Positions 42,093-51,226 of a DNA stretch of 64,000 nucleotides are shown here, in pieces. Source of the stretch: UBA6055 sp965203755. Its GTDB lineage: Bacteria; Chloroflexota; Anaerolineae; Aggregatilineales; Phototrophicaceae. The stretch spans positions 1,798,001-1,862,000 of the forward strand of contig OZ241910.1 of the NCBI GenBank assembly GCA_965203755.1. The letters are read 5' to 3'. The notes under the pieces were generated by a model. That model made no database searches. It had not been told where the DNA came from and worked only from the letters and a program-made list of their open reading frames with translations. Positions within the stretch are counted from its first letter, which is position 1. Each line of letters begins with the position of its first letter. Position numbers and translations under genes: made by a program.

Positions 42093-43421
42093 ATGCGCCG
42101 GCTGCTGATGCTGTGGATGATTTTGCTGTGGATCCCGGGCGCTTGGCTGGCGGCCCAGGACAAACCGGCCCTAAGTCTGTCGAATACGCGGATCGGCGCG
42201 CAGTCAGACGGCTTCGGCGGCGAAACGCCGGCGGTGTTCGGCGATGTGCATAACCTTGGCAGCCAAGCCTACCGCCGGATCCATATTGAGGTGGACGCTT
42301 ACAATGCCGCCGAGGAGCGGATTGGCGAAGGCTTCGGCTTTTTGGTCGATGCATGCGGCACGGCTCTGCTCGATTATGCCCTGCCGCCGGGACGTTCGCA
42401 GAGCTTTCATGCGCCCTTTGAATTGTTCGTCGAGGATGAGGCGGCGACCGTCAAGGTGCGTATCGCCGCCGCCGAGCCGACCGACTATCAGCCGCGCCCG
42501 GCGCTGGAAACCGCAATAGTTCATCAGATCGCCAGCGGCGAAGTCGTCATGCTGGAATGGATCGACGAGGACACCCTGCGCTATGGCGTCGGCTGCGACG
42601 GCGCGGTCTTCACCGAACTGGACTGGCGGCGGTACAGCCTGGCGGATCAGGCCATCAAGCCCATAGAGCATCCCGCCGCCCATCATCTGACGGCCGAAAT
42701 GATTGCGCGCAGCGGCGCGGCGATGATCACGCAGTCCGGCGAACAGAACCCGGACCTGTTCTACAGTTCGGGGATGGTCTTCGCGCCCCATGCGCGGCGA
42801 GTCCTGTATCAGAATGATCTGCATACCATCCTGTCGGCCGAACCCGACGGCTCATTCAAGCGGCTCATCCACGACGGCCTGCATCAGCACAGCCGGCGCG
42901 GATTTCTGTGGGCGCGGCGGCCGGGCGTCTTTTTGGCTTATTATTTTGGCGCCTATGGCGAGCCGGTGCGTTATTTCACCGGGCATGTGGACGGGCAGAT
43001 GCTTATGGGCCCTTTGGCGGCCGTGCCGCCTTCGCTGACCGTGCCCGGCCCGGCGGCCGATGGGCTGCATGCGGTGGCCGGCATGCGGGTGGACGGCGTC
43101 AGCGGCTATTATTGGCAGTCGGCTTATGGCGGCCGCCAGCTGCTCTTCGAAGCCGAACTGCCCGGCAATCATTATCCGGCGCCGATTGCGCTTGAGGACG
43201 GTCTCATCTACTTGATACGGCCGCTTGAGGGCATCCCGACCTTGCAGTGCTTTCATCGGCCGACGCGCGAACTGACGACCATCAGCGCGCTGCCGCTGTA
43301 TCTGGGGCCGGAAACGCGGGCTTGGTCATGGCTTTCGCCGGGCGGAACGCGGCTGGCCCTGGCCGCCAAGGGCACCGACGGCGGCTTATGGTGGGTGGAT
43401 TTGTCGGGCGGCTGCGGCTAA
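42093..43421 (+). CDS. Secreted protein of unknown function with an FxLYD-like domain and propeller-like repeats
   Basis: The ATG at 42093 follows GGGAAGAG. The 442-residue protein has a signal peptide (LMLWMILLWIPGAWLAAQ). An early beta domain (about 25-130) resembles FxLYD/DUF3426-type domains: FGDVHNLGSQAYRRIHIEVDAYN and the tail RSQSFHAPFEL. The remainder has WD40/TolB-like blades such as GMVFAPHARRVLYQND, GVSGYYWQSAYGGRQLLF and WSWLSPGGTRLALAA. It is not part of a known defence family. It lies between the Type IIG enzyme and the Type III locus. I do not recognise a precise function; a secreted scaffold or stress protein is possible. Confidence 0.65.
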   Translation: MRRLLMLWMILLWIPGAWLAAQDKPALSLSNTRIGAQSDGFGGETPAVFGDVHNLGSQAYRRIHIEVDAYNAAEERIGEGFGFLVDACGTALLDYALPPGRSQSFHAPFELFVEDEAATVKVRIAAAEPTDYQPRPALETAIVHQIASGEVVMLEWIDEDTLRYGVGCDGAVFTELDWRRYSLADQAIKPIEHPAAHHLTAEMIARSGAAMITQSGEQNPDLFYSSGMVFAPHARRVLYQNDLHTILSAEPDGSFKRLIHDGLHQHSRRGFLWARRPGVFLAYYFGAYGEPVRYFTGHVDGQMLMGPLAAVPPSLTVPGPAADGLHAVAGMRVDGVSGYYWQSAYGGRQLLFEAELPGNHYPAPIALEDGLIYLIRPLEGIPTLQCFHRPTRELTTISALPLYLGPETRAWSWLSPGGTRLALAAKGTDGGLWWVDLSGGCG

Positions 43422-43451
43422 AATAGCCTTATCAGAAAAGGGGGTACGGCT

Positions 43452-45221
43452 TTGGTTGAACTGACTTGGGATGGAAAATATGACAAAGACGGCAAACGCG
43501 CCGCGCCGTTAAGAATCGCCCTGCCTTTCCAGACCGTCGAGACGGTCAATGAAAGCGCCCAGCAGCGTCAGAGGATGCTGGATATATTCGCGGCTGGCCG
43601 CGACCCCGAATGGCGCAATCGGCTGATTTGGGGCGACAAAAAATATGTGCTGCCGTCGCTATTGCCCGAATTGGCCGGCAAAGTCGACTTGATTTACATT
43701 GACCCGCCCTTTGCCACCGGACAAAATTTTCGTATCAAGACTAAAGTTGGCGATGATGAATTTATCAAAGAAGCGAATATGATCGAGGAAAAGGCTTATC
43801 GTGATACGTGGGGAAAAGGACTTGATGGATATTTGGCTTGGTTCTATGAAACAGCTTCATTGCTATATGAATTATTGAGCGAGGAAGGGAGCATTTATGT
43901 TCATTGTGACTCGACCGCCAGCCATTACATAAAAATGATGTTAGATACTATATTCGGATATGAGAATTTTCGTAATGAAATTGTGTGGTGCTATACGGGG
44001 CCATCCAACACTAAGAGATGGTTTCCGCGCAAACATGACATCATTCTTTTTTACACTAAGAGCAATAGTTGGACATTCAATGGAGATGATGTGAAAATTC
44101 CTTATATCAAGCGGGACACTGGCAAGACATCCGGGATATTCAAGTCAAGAGCGATATTGAGTGAAAAAGGAAAAAATCCAGAGGATTATTGGCTTGAAGA
44201 TCGTGATGGCATGACTCCGGTCGGGCGCAGGAAACATGAGCGCACAGGTTATCCCACGCAAAAGCCCGAAGCGCTTTTAGAACGAATAATCCGCGCCTCA
44301 TCCAACGAAGGCGACCTCGTCCTCGACTGCTTCTGCGGCTCTGGCACCACCGCCGCCGTCGCCGAAAAGCTGAATCGGCGCTGGATCGCCTGTGATTTGG
44401 GCCGTTTCGCCATTCACACCGCCCGCAAGCGACTGCTGGGCATCGAGAACGTCCGTCCTTTCGTCGTGCAGAATCTTGGCAAATATGAACGGCAGGTCTG
44501 GCAGAAAGCCGAGTTTGGCGACAGTATGGGTTTCGTGCTTCGCGCCTATCGCCAGTTCATTTTGGATTTGTACCACGCCGAAACGGTCGAGGGCTGCAGC
44601 TGGCTGCATGGCGTCAAGAGCCGGCGGATGGTGCATGTCGGTTCGGTCGACAGCCCGATTGCGCTGGGCGATGTTCAGCAGATCGCCATTGAGTTTAAGA
44701 AGACAGTTGGCAAGAATCCGTCGCGCGTGGCTGGTGTGGATGTGCTGGGCTGGGATTTTGCCTTGGATATGAACGAAACCGCGCGCCAGATCGCCCAGGA
44801 CGCCGGCCTGCAGGTTCGCTTTGTGCGGATTCCGCGCGAAGTCCTGGAAAAGAAGGCCGTCGACCAGGGCGATATCCAATTCTTTGAACTGGCGGCGCTG
44901 TCGGTCGAAACCGACGTCAAAGGGCGCCAGATCGGCATCGAACTGACTGATTTCATGGTGCCGCCGGATGATGTGCCGGCCGATGTGATCAAAGCGGTGC
45001 ATCATTGGTCGGAATGGATTGATTATTGGGCGGTCGATTTTGATTACCGCGCCGATGCCTTTCACAATCAATGGCAGAGTTATCGCACGCGCAAAGACCG
45101 AAGGCTGCTGCTGCGCGCCAGCCATGATTATCCCCAAGCCGGCGATTATGTTGTGTTGGTGAAGGTGATTGATATTTTGGGCAATGACACCACCAAAGCG
45201 ATTCCTGTCAAGGTGAGGTGA
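43452..45221 (+). CDS. Type III restriction-modification methyltransferase (Mod)
   Basis: The probable start is TTG at 43452, eight bases after the strong AGAAAAGGGGG; no suitable ATG is nearby. The 589-residue beta-class methyltransferase has catalytic motif IV YIDPPFATGQNF (Asp84) and AdoMet motif I LDCFCGSGTT (Asp292). Between them, bases 43735-44265 are visibly AT-rich while the flanks have host-like GC content. This segment is the expected target-recognition region. The C-terminal 250 residues resemble Mod proteins of the Type III type. Its stop is 2 bp before the res start, so the two are translationally linked. Mod methylates adenine N6 in one strand of an asymmetric site and gives specificity to the Mod-Res complex. 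Confidence 0.87.
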   Translation: MVELTWDGKYDKDGKRAAPLRIALPFQTVETVNESAQQRQRMLDIFAAGRDPEWRNRLIWGDKKYVLPSLLPELAGKVDLIYIDPPFATGQNFRIKTKVGDDEFIKEANMIEEKAYRDTWGKGLDGYLAWFYETASLLYELLSEEGSIYVHCDSTASHYIKMMLDTIFGYENFRNEIVWCYTGPSNTKRWFPRKHDIILFYTKSNSWTFNGDDVKIPYIKRDTGKTSGIFKSRAILSEKGKNPEDYWLEDRDGMTPVGRRKHERTGYPTQKPEALLERIIRASSNEGDLVLDCFCGSGTTAAVAEKLNRRWIACDLGRFAIHTARKRLLGIENVRPFVVQNLGKYERQVWQKAEFGDSMGFVLRAYRQFILDLYHAETVEGCSWLHGVKSRRMVHVGSVDSPIALGDVQQIAIEFKKTVGKNPSRVAGVDVLGWDFALDMNETARQIAQDAGLQVRFVRIPREVLEKKAVDQGDIQFFELAALSVETDVKGRQIGIELTDFMVPPDDVPADVIKAVHHWSEWIDYWAVDFDYRADAFHNQWQSYRTRKDRRLLLRASHDYPQAGDYVVLVKVIDILGNDTTKAIPVKVR

Positions 45222-45223
45222 GC

Positions 45224-47812
45224 ATGCCCCGACGACGACCGAAACGCGACCCGGCGCAAACCAGCTTTCTGGAAGATTATGGCAAAACCGCGCCGGCCGT
45301 CCCTGCCATCCGCGCTGAAGTATTGGATTGGCGCGACAGCCATTATAAAGGCGCGACCGAAACCTCGCGCATCCTGCTGAATTACTGGTTTCATACCGAC
45401 CATAAGCTGCCCAATGGCGAAAAATTTGCCTATTACGCCGCCCAGCAGCGAGCCATCGAGACCTTGATTTATGTCTTTGAAATCGCCAAGATCCGCGATC
45501 TGCCGTCGCTTTATCGCCGTTTTATCCCGGCCGATTTGGCCAGTGAAATTCGCCCGCCAGAGCTGCTTCCTTTTGCCCGTTACTGCACCAAGATGGCCAC
45601 CGGCAGCGGCAAGACCATGGTGATGGCGCTGGCGGTCGCTTGGCAGTATTTGAACGCCGTCGTCGAAGGTCGTTCGGATTATGCCAAAACCTTCCTGCTG
45701 ACCGCGCCCAATGTGATTGTGTTTGAGCGGCTGCGCGGCGATTTTGACGGCGGTCGCATCTTCCGGCAGGGCGCGGTGATTCCCAAAGAACTTCTGATTT
45801 ACTGGGATATGCAGTTTTACATGCGCGGCGATGCCGAACCGACGTCTTCGGAAGGCGCGCTGTATTTGACCAATATCCAGCAGCTTTATGACCGCGAAGA
45901 CAAAAAGCGGGACAGCGAGCCAGAGATGATGACGGCGGTTCTTGGCAGTCGGCCGCCCGCCCGCATCGATGAGCCGCCTGATTTCCGCGAACGGATTTTG
46001 AAACGCGGCCAATCGCCAGTCATGGTCATCAATGACGAGGGCCATCATACGCACGATCCCAAGAGCGCCTGGAACGAGACGATACGTCATCTGCACGAGG
46101 GCCATGCCGTCGGTCTGTCGGCGCAGCTGGATTTTTCGGCGACGCCGCGCTATCAAAAAGGGCAGCTGTTTGAATGGACCATCAGCGATTACACCCTCAA
46201 GCAGGCGATTGTTGACCGGATTGTCAAACGGCCAATCAAGGGAATCACCGACATTGGCGAAATAAGCAGTGAACGGCCTGAAGTCCAGTATGAGCCGTTT
46301 ATTGTCGCCGGCATTGAACGCTGGCGCGAATACCGCGATCAGCTGGCGCCGGTGGGCAAAAAGCCGCTGCTGTTTATTATGATGAACAAGACCAAAGAGG
46401 CGGATGCGATTGGGGCTTATTTGCAGACGAAATATCCCGATGAATTCGGCGGCGACCGAACCCTGGTTATTCATACGAACCGCGTTGGCGACGTTGCCAA
46501 AAAGGATGAAAACAGGGCGCGGCGGGCGGCGAAAGAGGTAGACCGCGAAGAAAGCCCCATCAATGCCATCGTCAGCGTGCTGATGCTGCGCGAAGGCTGG
46601 GATGTGCAGAATGTGACGGTGATTGTCGGCCTGCGCCCTTATACGGCCAAAGCCAATATCCTGCCAGAGCAGACGATTGGCCGCGGCCTGCGGCTGATGT
46701 TCCGCAGCGCGCGAACCTCGTATGAAGAGCATGTCGACATCATTGGCAATCGGGGATTTATCGACTTCGTTGAACAGCTGGAAGCCGACGAAGACTACGA
46801 ATTTGACACTTGGCAGGTCGGCAAAGACAAGCTGGCCATCACGGTCATTCAGCCTGACCCGGACAAGGCCGAGTATGATGCCGCGCTGCCGATGCTTGGC
46901 CCCATCATCGCCCGCGTCGTCGCCCTGCGGGATGAAATCGAAGCGCTTGATGTCGCTGATTTATACCAGGGCAAGCCGCTGCCGGTCAGAATCAGCGAAG
47001 GCGATGAGCGAACTTTTTCATATCGGGGCGAAGATCTCATCACTGCCGAAGAGCTAATTGAGCGCGTTTATACGCTGCCGATGCCGCAAACATCGCAGGA
47101 GGCTGTCGCTTACTATACCCAGATGATCGCCAAAAGGTTAAAACTGCCGAGTCAGTTCGCCGCGCTGGCGCCCAAGGTGCGCGATTTTCTCAAGCGCGTC
47201 GCTTTCGGGCGCGAGGTTGATCTGGACAGCCCGCAGATACGGGCGGCCGTCAGCCAGCCGCTCGCTCAAGCGTTGACAGTAAGGGTATTTTCGGATGCGC
47301 TTCAGGAAAAGCTGGTTCAGCCCCAGCGGCCGAAGCTGGAGGGCCCCGGCCGGCGGCTTTCGGAAGTCAAGCCATTCACCTGGTCGCAAATCGCCCCGGC
47401 CTGCCGCAAAACGATTTTCAATCAAGTTCCTTGTGACAATGCGTTTGAAGCCGATTTTGCGCGGTTTCTGGATCAGGCCGCCGATGTCGCGCTGTTCAGC
47501 AAGCTGCCAATCCAGTTTGGTTTTGCGATTGACTATATTGACACCCGCGGCAACTCGCGCAATTACTATCCTGATTTCGTGGTTGTTGACCAAGACGGGG
47601 TTTCCTATTTGGCGGAGACAAAAGGGCTGGAAGATATTGAGGTAGCCAGCAAAGACCGCTCGGCGGCGCTCTGGGCTGAAGGGGCGACCGCGCTTACCGG
47701 CCAAGAATGGCGCTATGTAAAAGTCTTGCAAAAAGACTTCCATGAATTAGCGCCGGCATCCTTCGCTGACTGCGCTTCTTGGGGAACGGTGCCGCCGGAC
47801 TTGTTTGAGTGA
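45224..47812 (+). CDS. Type III restriction enzyme subunit (Res): helicase-like ATPase and nuclease
   Basis: The ATG at 45224 is chosen behind GAGGTGAG; an in-frame GTG at 45218 is also possible. The 862-residue protein has Walker A MATGSGKTMVMALA (125-138), Walker B INDEGHHTHD, SATPRY (motif III) and QTIGRGLRLMFR (motif VI), the superfamily 2 helicase set. The C-terminal nuclease has YYPDFVVVDQ (Asp784) and LAETKGLED (Glu798, Lys800). This is the Res layout. Together with Mod it translocates on or slides along DNA with ATP and cleaves between two unmodified, inversely oriented sites. No truncation or frameshift is visible, so the system looks intact. Confidence 0.9.
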   Translation: MPRRRPKRDPAQTSFLEDYGKTAPAVPAIRAEVLDWRDSHYKGATETSRILLNYWFHTDHKLPNGEKFAYYAAQQRAIETLIYVFEIAKIRDLPSLYRRFIPADLASEIRPPELLPFARYCTKMATGSGKTMVMALAVAWQYLNAVVEGRSDYAKTFLLTAPNVIVFERLRGDFDGGRIFRQGAVIPKELLIYWDMQFYMRGDAEPTSSEGALYLTNIQQLYDREDKKRDSEPEMMTAVLGSRPPARIDEPPDFRERILKRGQSPVMVINDEGHHTHDPKSAWNETIRHLHEGHAVGLSAQLDFSATPRYQKGQLFEWTISDYTLKQAIVDRIVKRPIKGITDIGEISSERPEVQYEPFIVAGIERWREYRDQLAPVGKKPLLFIMMNKTKEADAIGAYLQTKYPDEFGGDRTLVIHTNRVGDVAKKDENRARRAAKEVDREESPINAIVSVLMLREGWDVQNVTVIVGLRPYTAKANILPEQTIGRGLRLMFRSARTSYEEHVDIIGNRGFIDFVEQLEADEDYEFDTWQVGKDKLAITVIQPDPDKAEYDAALPMLGPIIARVVALRDEIEALDVADLYQGKPLPVRISEGDERTFSYRGEDLITAEELIERVYTLPMPQTSQEAVAYYTQMIAKRLKLPSQFAALAPKVRDFLKRVAFGREVDLDSPQIRAAVSQPLAQALTVRVFSDALQEKLVQPQRPKLEGPGRRLSEVKPFTWSQIAPACRKTIFNQVPCDNAFEADFARFLDQAADVALFSKLPIQFGFAIDYIDTRGNSRNYYPDFVVVDQDGVSYLAETKGLEDIEVASKDRSAALWAEGATALTGQEWRYVKVLQKDFHELAPASFADCASWGTVPPDLFE

Positions 47813-47933
47813 CTCCATTTATTCCCCCAGCGCCCATTCAGCCCGCGGCGACCTCATCATGGTTTGTCATCAGCTATGCCTGTCCAGGCGCCGGATTTGC
47901 TTTTTTCAAGCGCGAATGTTAATCTGGCAATGT

Positions 47934-47953
47934 TATCGAAATCGTTTTCGATA
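47934..47953. promoter_or_regulatory. Perfect LacI-type palindrome upstream of the tandem SnoaL-like genes
   Basis: TATCGAAA (47934-47941) and TTTCGATA (47946-47953) are perfect reverse complements around TCGT. The pattern, TCGAAA..TTTCGA around a short centre, is close to operators of LacI/GalR-family repressors. It lies 52 bp before the ATG of the first SnoaL-like gene. No LacI-type gene is present in the window. Confidence 0.55.
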
Positions 47954-48004
47954 TCTAGTTTATCCAATTTGCCGCCAGCCGGCAAAGCTGTTTTGGAGGC
48001 TGCC

Positions 48005-49120
48005 ATGACAGAGAATCGGCAAGCTGCCCGCAAGGTCAAGCCGGCGGCCGCGCTTGATGATGAAAAATCAAGCATCACCCTGGCGAACAAGGTCGATATT
48101 CAGTTTATGGAAAATGCGAATGGCGAACGCGCCCATTCAATGACCGGCTTTGACCCGCGCTACAGGGACTTCGTGGATTACATTATTGGCGTCACCCACG
48201 AGATTTGGGAAGAAAAGGCGATTGGCAAGCTCTATGACTATTATGCCAATGCGGTCAAGATGCACACCTCAAGCGGCACGATTCATGGCCGGCAGGCTGT
48301 TTTCGCCGGTACGATTGAGGCGATGGCGGCGTATCCAGATCGGCGTCTGTATGGCGAAGAGGTGATTTGGGGCGGGAACGACGCCGATGGTTTTTATTCG
48401 TCGCATCGTCTGCGGCATGAGGGCACCAACCGCGGCTGGTCGCAGTATGGCCCGCCGACCGGCAAACGGGTGAGCTATGGCGCGGTCGCCGACTGCTTCT
48501 GCAAAAAGAACATGGTGGTCGAAGAATGGCTGGTGCGCGATGAGCTTTCGCTGGTGATTCAGCTGGGGCTTGACCCGATTGCGACTGCCAAAAAAATGGC
48601 TAAGAAAGAGCGCGACAAGGGGCTGAAGCTGCAAATCGCCGGCGACGTTGAACGCGGAATTGGCCAGCTGCCGCCGCCGAAGATGCCCGAAGCCAAATCG
48701 GATCGCTTTGATCCCGAGGATTTTGTCCGGCGGATGATTCACGAGATCTGGAATTGGCGTCTGCTCAATAAAGCCCGCGAGTATTATCATGAGTCGTCGG
48801 TTTTTGAAGGGCCTACCCGGCGCCGATTGCAGGGCATCAACGACTATCAGGCTTATGTGCTTTCGCTGTTGTCCCCTTTCCCCGATTTGGCGCTGGCGGT
48901 GGATCATTTCTGCTATGTGGGCGATGCGGCGGCGGGATATCGCACGGCGACCCGCTGGACGATGCGCGGCGCCCATAGCGGCTATGGCATCTATGGCGAG
49001 CCGACCGGCAATCCGATTCGGATTATGGGGATCAGCCATCATCTGATTAAAGATCGGCGCGTTCAAAACGAGTGGACTTTGTTTGACGAATTTGCCCTGT
49101 TAAAGCAAATTTACGCCTAG
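48005..49120 (+). CDS. Tandem SnoaL/NTF2-like domain protein A
   Basis: The ATG at 48005 has TTGGAGG six bases upstream; the frame is open further upstream but has no ribosome-binding site. The 371-residue protein consists of two SnoaL/NTF2-like cone domains. Domain one includes IWEEKAIGKLYDYYANAVKMH, EGTNRGW and PPTGKRVSYGAV with VVEEWLVRDE. Domain two includes IWNWRLLNKAREYYHESSVFEG, GAHSGYGIYGEPTGNPI and VQNEWTLFDE. SnoaL-like proteins are polyketide cyclases, isomerases or small-molecule-binding proteins. The substrate is unknown. It lies behind a LacI-type palindrome, and is followed by a paralogue 50 bp downstream. Confidence 0.8.
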   Translation: MTENRQAARKVKPAAALDDEKSSITLANKVDIQFMENANGERAHSMTGFDPRYRDFVDYIIGVTHEIWEEKAIGKLYDYYANAVKMHTSSGTIHGRQAVFAGTIEAMAAYPDRRLYGEEVIWGGNDADGFYSSHRLRHEGTNRGWSQYGPPTGKRVSYGAVADCFCKKNMVVEEWLVRDELSLVIQLGLDPIATAKKMAKKERDKGLKLQIAGDVERGIGQLPPPKMPEAKSDRFDPEDFVRRMIHEIWNWRLLNKAREYYHESSVFEGPTRRRLQGINDYQAYVLSLLSPFPDLALAVDHFCYVGDAAAGYRTATRWTMRGAHSGYGIYGEPTGNPIRIMGISHHLIKDRRVQNEWTLFDEFALLKQIYA

Positions 49121-49170
49121 CGCGCCCCCGAAACACATTGTGATTGCAGCTAAAGGCGAAAGGCGCGCCG

Positions 49171-50295
49171 ATGACCGCGCAGGATGACAGATACTTCAAA
49201 ACCGCCTTCCAGTACACGCCGGTGGATCAAGAGCGGAACATTGCCAGCAAGCGCCGCGTGATTGAGATCATGCAGGCGATGACCAATGAGCCGCTTGACC
49301 GCCTGGACGAGGCGGCGCGGGCGGGTTTCGCGGCTGATATCGCCCTGAATGTCACGCATCCCATCAATGAGATGCGGGGGGTTGAGGCGGCGCTGGCGCG
49401 GCTGTGGAAGCCGCTGCGGCGGGCGCTGCCGGATGTTGAACGCCGCGATAACTTTGTCGCCGGCGGCCGCTATCGGGATGCGAACTGGATTGGCTGCATG
49501 GGGCATTTCATGGGCACATTTGAACGCGACTGGCTCGGCATTCCGGCGACGCGCGGAGTGGTCAGCCTGCGCTATTGCGAAGGACACGAACTGCGCCAGG
49601 GCAAAATCGCAGTCAGTTATGTGTTTATTGATTTTCTTGATTTGATGCGGCAGGCGGGTTATTTTCCGATTGCGGCGAGCTTGGGCGCCGAGATGCGCTG
49701 GATGCCGCCGCTGACCCGTGACGGCGTGATTCTGACCGCGCAGGATGAAGACCGCTCCAAACGAACCATCGAGACGATCCTCAAGATGCACGCCGCCTTG
49801 GGTCGTTACCGCGGTCAGGCGCCGACCCGCGCCGTGCTGGATGAGATGGAGATGGTCAAGCACTGGCATCCGAATTTTATGTGGTATGGCCCGGCTGGCA
49901 TCGGCGCTACCCGCGGTCTGAAAGGCTTTGAAAATTATCATCAGATTCCGTTTTTGGTCGCTTTTCCCGACCGCGGCGGTTCGGAGCAGGGGCATTTTAT
50001 TCGGATTGGGGATGGCTGTTTCGCCGTCACCGGCGGCTGGGGATATTTGCAGGCGACGCATAGCGGCGGCGAGTTGTTTGGCGTGCCGCCGACCGGCAAA
50101 CGCATCAAAATGCGGGTGATGGATTTTTATCGCTGCGATGATGCGACGATTGTTGAAAACTGGGTGCCGATGGACGTGCCGCATATTTTATTGCAGATGG
50201 GCGTTGATGTCTTTGGGCGCATGCGGCATCAATTCCGTCAGCATGATGCCTTGAGCGCCGGCGAATGGCTGGTGAAAGCCGGGCGCGGTGTATAG
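49171..50295 (+). CDS. Tandem SnoaL/NTF2-like domain protein B
   Basis: The ATG at 49171 follows GAAAGG at a usable spacing. The 374-residue protein again has two SnoaL-like domains. The first includes HPINEMRGVEAALARLWKPL, GHFMGTFERDWLGIPATRG and GKIAVSYVFIDFLDLMRQAG. The second includes VKHWHPNFMWYGPAGIGATRG, GEGxFxV-like core strands and VPPTGKRIKMRVMDFYRCDDATIVENWVP split over its last strands. It is a distant paralogue of protein A, with the shared PTGK turn. The pair is likely cotranscribed. Known relatives are often annotated as ester cyclases; no reaction can be assigned. Perhaps they act together on a secondary metabolite or sugar derivative. Confidence 0.8.
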   Translation: MTAQDDRYFKTAFQYTPVDQERNIASKRRVIEIMQAMTNEPLDRLDEAARAGFAADIALNVTHPINEMRGVEAALARLWKPLRRALPDVERRDNFVAGGRYRDANWIGCMGHFMGTFERDWLGIPATRGVVSLRYCEGHELRQGKIAVSYVFIDFLDLMRQAGYFPIAASLGAEMRWMPPLTRDGVILTAQDEDRSKRTIETILKMHAALGRYRGQAPTRAVLDEMEMVKHWHPNFMWYGPAGIGATRGLKGFENYHQIPFLVAFPDRGGSEQGHFIRIGDGCFAVTGGWGYLQATHSGGELFGVPPTGKRIKMRVMDFYRCDDATIVENWVPMDVPHILLQMGVDVFGRMRHQFRQHDALSAGEWLVKAGRGV

Positions 50296-50306
50296 ATCGG
50301 CGCCGG

Positions 50307-50855
50307 CTATGGCGGCCAAGCGGCGGCGGGAATATCGGCAATCAGGGGATTGCGGCGGTCGCGTTCTGACAGAAAGGGGGCTTGGATGCCCCAGTCGATA
50401 TTGACTTGGGGGTCGTTCCAGGCGATGCCAAATTCGTCCTTGCCGCCATCATAATAATTATTGACCATATACATCAACGTGCAGTCGGTCTGGGCAGCGA
50501 AGCCATGCGCCACTCCGACGGGGATAAGCAGACCAAGATGATTGTCGCCGCCCATGTCGATGGATGCCGATTGCAGCCAGGTCGGGGATGAACGGCGCAA
50601 ATCAACCAGGGCGGCGCGGATGCTGCCATGGAGGGCATACCAGTAATCCACTTGATTGAAGTGATAGTGCAGGCCGCGCAAGACCCCCGCCTGGCTGTCA
50701 CTGCGGTTGATCTGGAGGCGCTCCCAGTTGACCTGCGGAAACCACTCTTTGCGAAAGGTCTCCATAAAGCGGCCGCGCGCATCGCCAAAGGCGGTCAGCG
50801 GCACGGTCAACACACCCTGAATCGGTTCGAACGTCTGCGCCGGTGAATGGCTCAT
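50307..50855 (-). CDS. rfbC: dTDP-4-dehydrorhamnose 3,5-epimerase
   Basis: A complete 182-residue RmlC-type cupin. Family features are GDARGRFMETFRKEWF near residue 25, VLRGLHYHFNQ with the catalytic His, GSIRAALVDLRRSSPT, LLIPVGVAHGFAAQ and NNYYDGGKDEFGIAWNDP. It epimerises C3 and C5 of dTDP-4-keto-6-deoxyglucose in dTDP-L-rhamnose synthesis. The partner genes rfbA, rfbB and rfbD are not present in the window. It is convergent with the SnoaL-like pair, with 11 bp between stop codons. Some relatives are 3- or 5-only epimerases for other deoxysugars, so the exact product may differ. Confidence 0.88.
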   Translation of the reverse strand: MSHSPAQTFEPIQGVLTVPLTAFGDARGRFMETFRKEWFPQVNWERLQINRSDSQAGVLRGLHYHFNQVDYWYALHGSIRAALVDLRRSSPTWLQSASIDMGGDNHLGLLIPVGVAHGFAAQTDCTLMYMVNNYYDGGKDEFGIAWNDPQVNIDWGIQAPFLSERDRRNPLIADIPAAAWPP

Positions 50856-51006
50856 TCATCTCTCTTTGCCGCTTGCGAAACCATTATGCGATCCTATTCT
50901 AGCGCGGCTTGTCCATAAGGCAATCTTTGATGCTCGGTATCTGGACGAAAAGCCGATAATCAGTCATAATACCATTCAAGATTCGACCGACTTGGGAGGG
51001 CAAGCG

Positions 51007-51222
51007 ATGGCGATTGCAGTTATGTTGATTATTATCATCCTGAATATCCTGCTGCTGCTGGCGGTGATGCGTATCGGCACGCGGGAAGATTTTCACGACC
51101 AATTCGCCGCCGAGCAGTCAAGCGCGGTGGCGGCCTTGCGGACCCGACTGGACAGGGCCGCCGCTGCCCAAGCCGATGAGCCGATTGCCGCCGAGGACGA
51201 CGTTCAGGCGAGGCCGGGCTGA
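51007..51222 (+). CDS. Small single-pass membrane protein
   Basis: The ATG at 51007 has TTGGGAGGG seven bases upstream. The 71-residue product has an N-terminal membrane helix (IAVMLIIIILNILLLLAVM) and an Ala/Glu/Asp-rich cytoplasmic tail with helical character. I do not recognise a family. The stop is 4 bp before the glycosyltransferase start, so the two are probably in one operon. It may tether or stabilise the glycosyltransferase at the membrane; this is inference. Confidence 0.55.
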   Translation: MAIAVMLIIIILNILLLLAVMRIGTREDFHDQFAAEQSSAVAALRTRLDRAAAAQADEPIAAEDDVQARPG

Positions 51223-51226
51223 TGCC

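Noticed and set aside
45146..46732. A 528-codon frame on the - strand
   Set aside because: Antisense to the Type III res gene, whose helicase motifs are intact; the antisense product is His/Gln/Arg-rich without domains.
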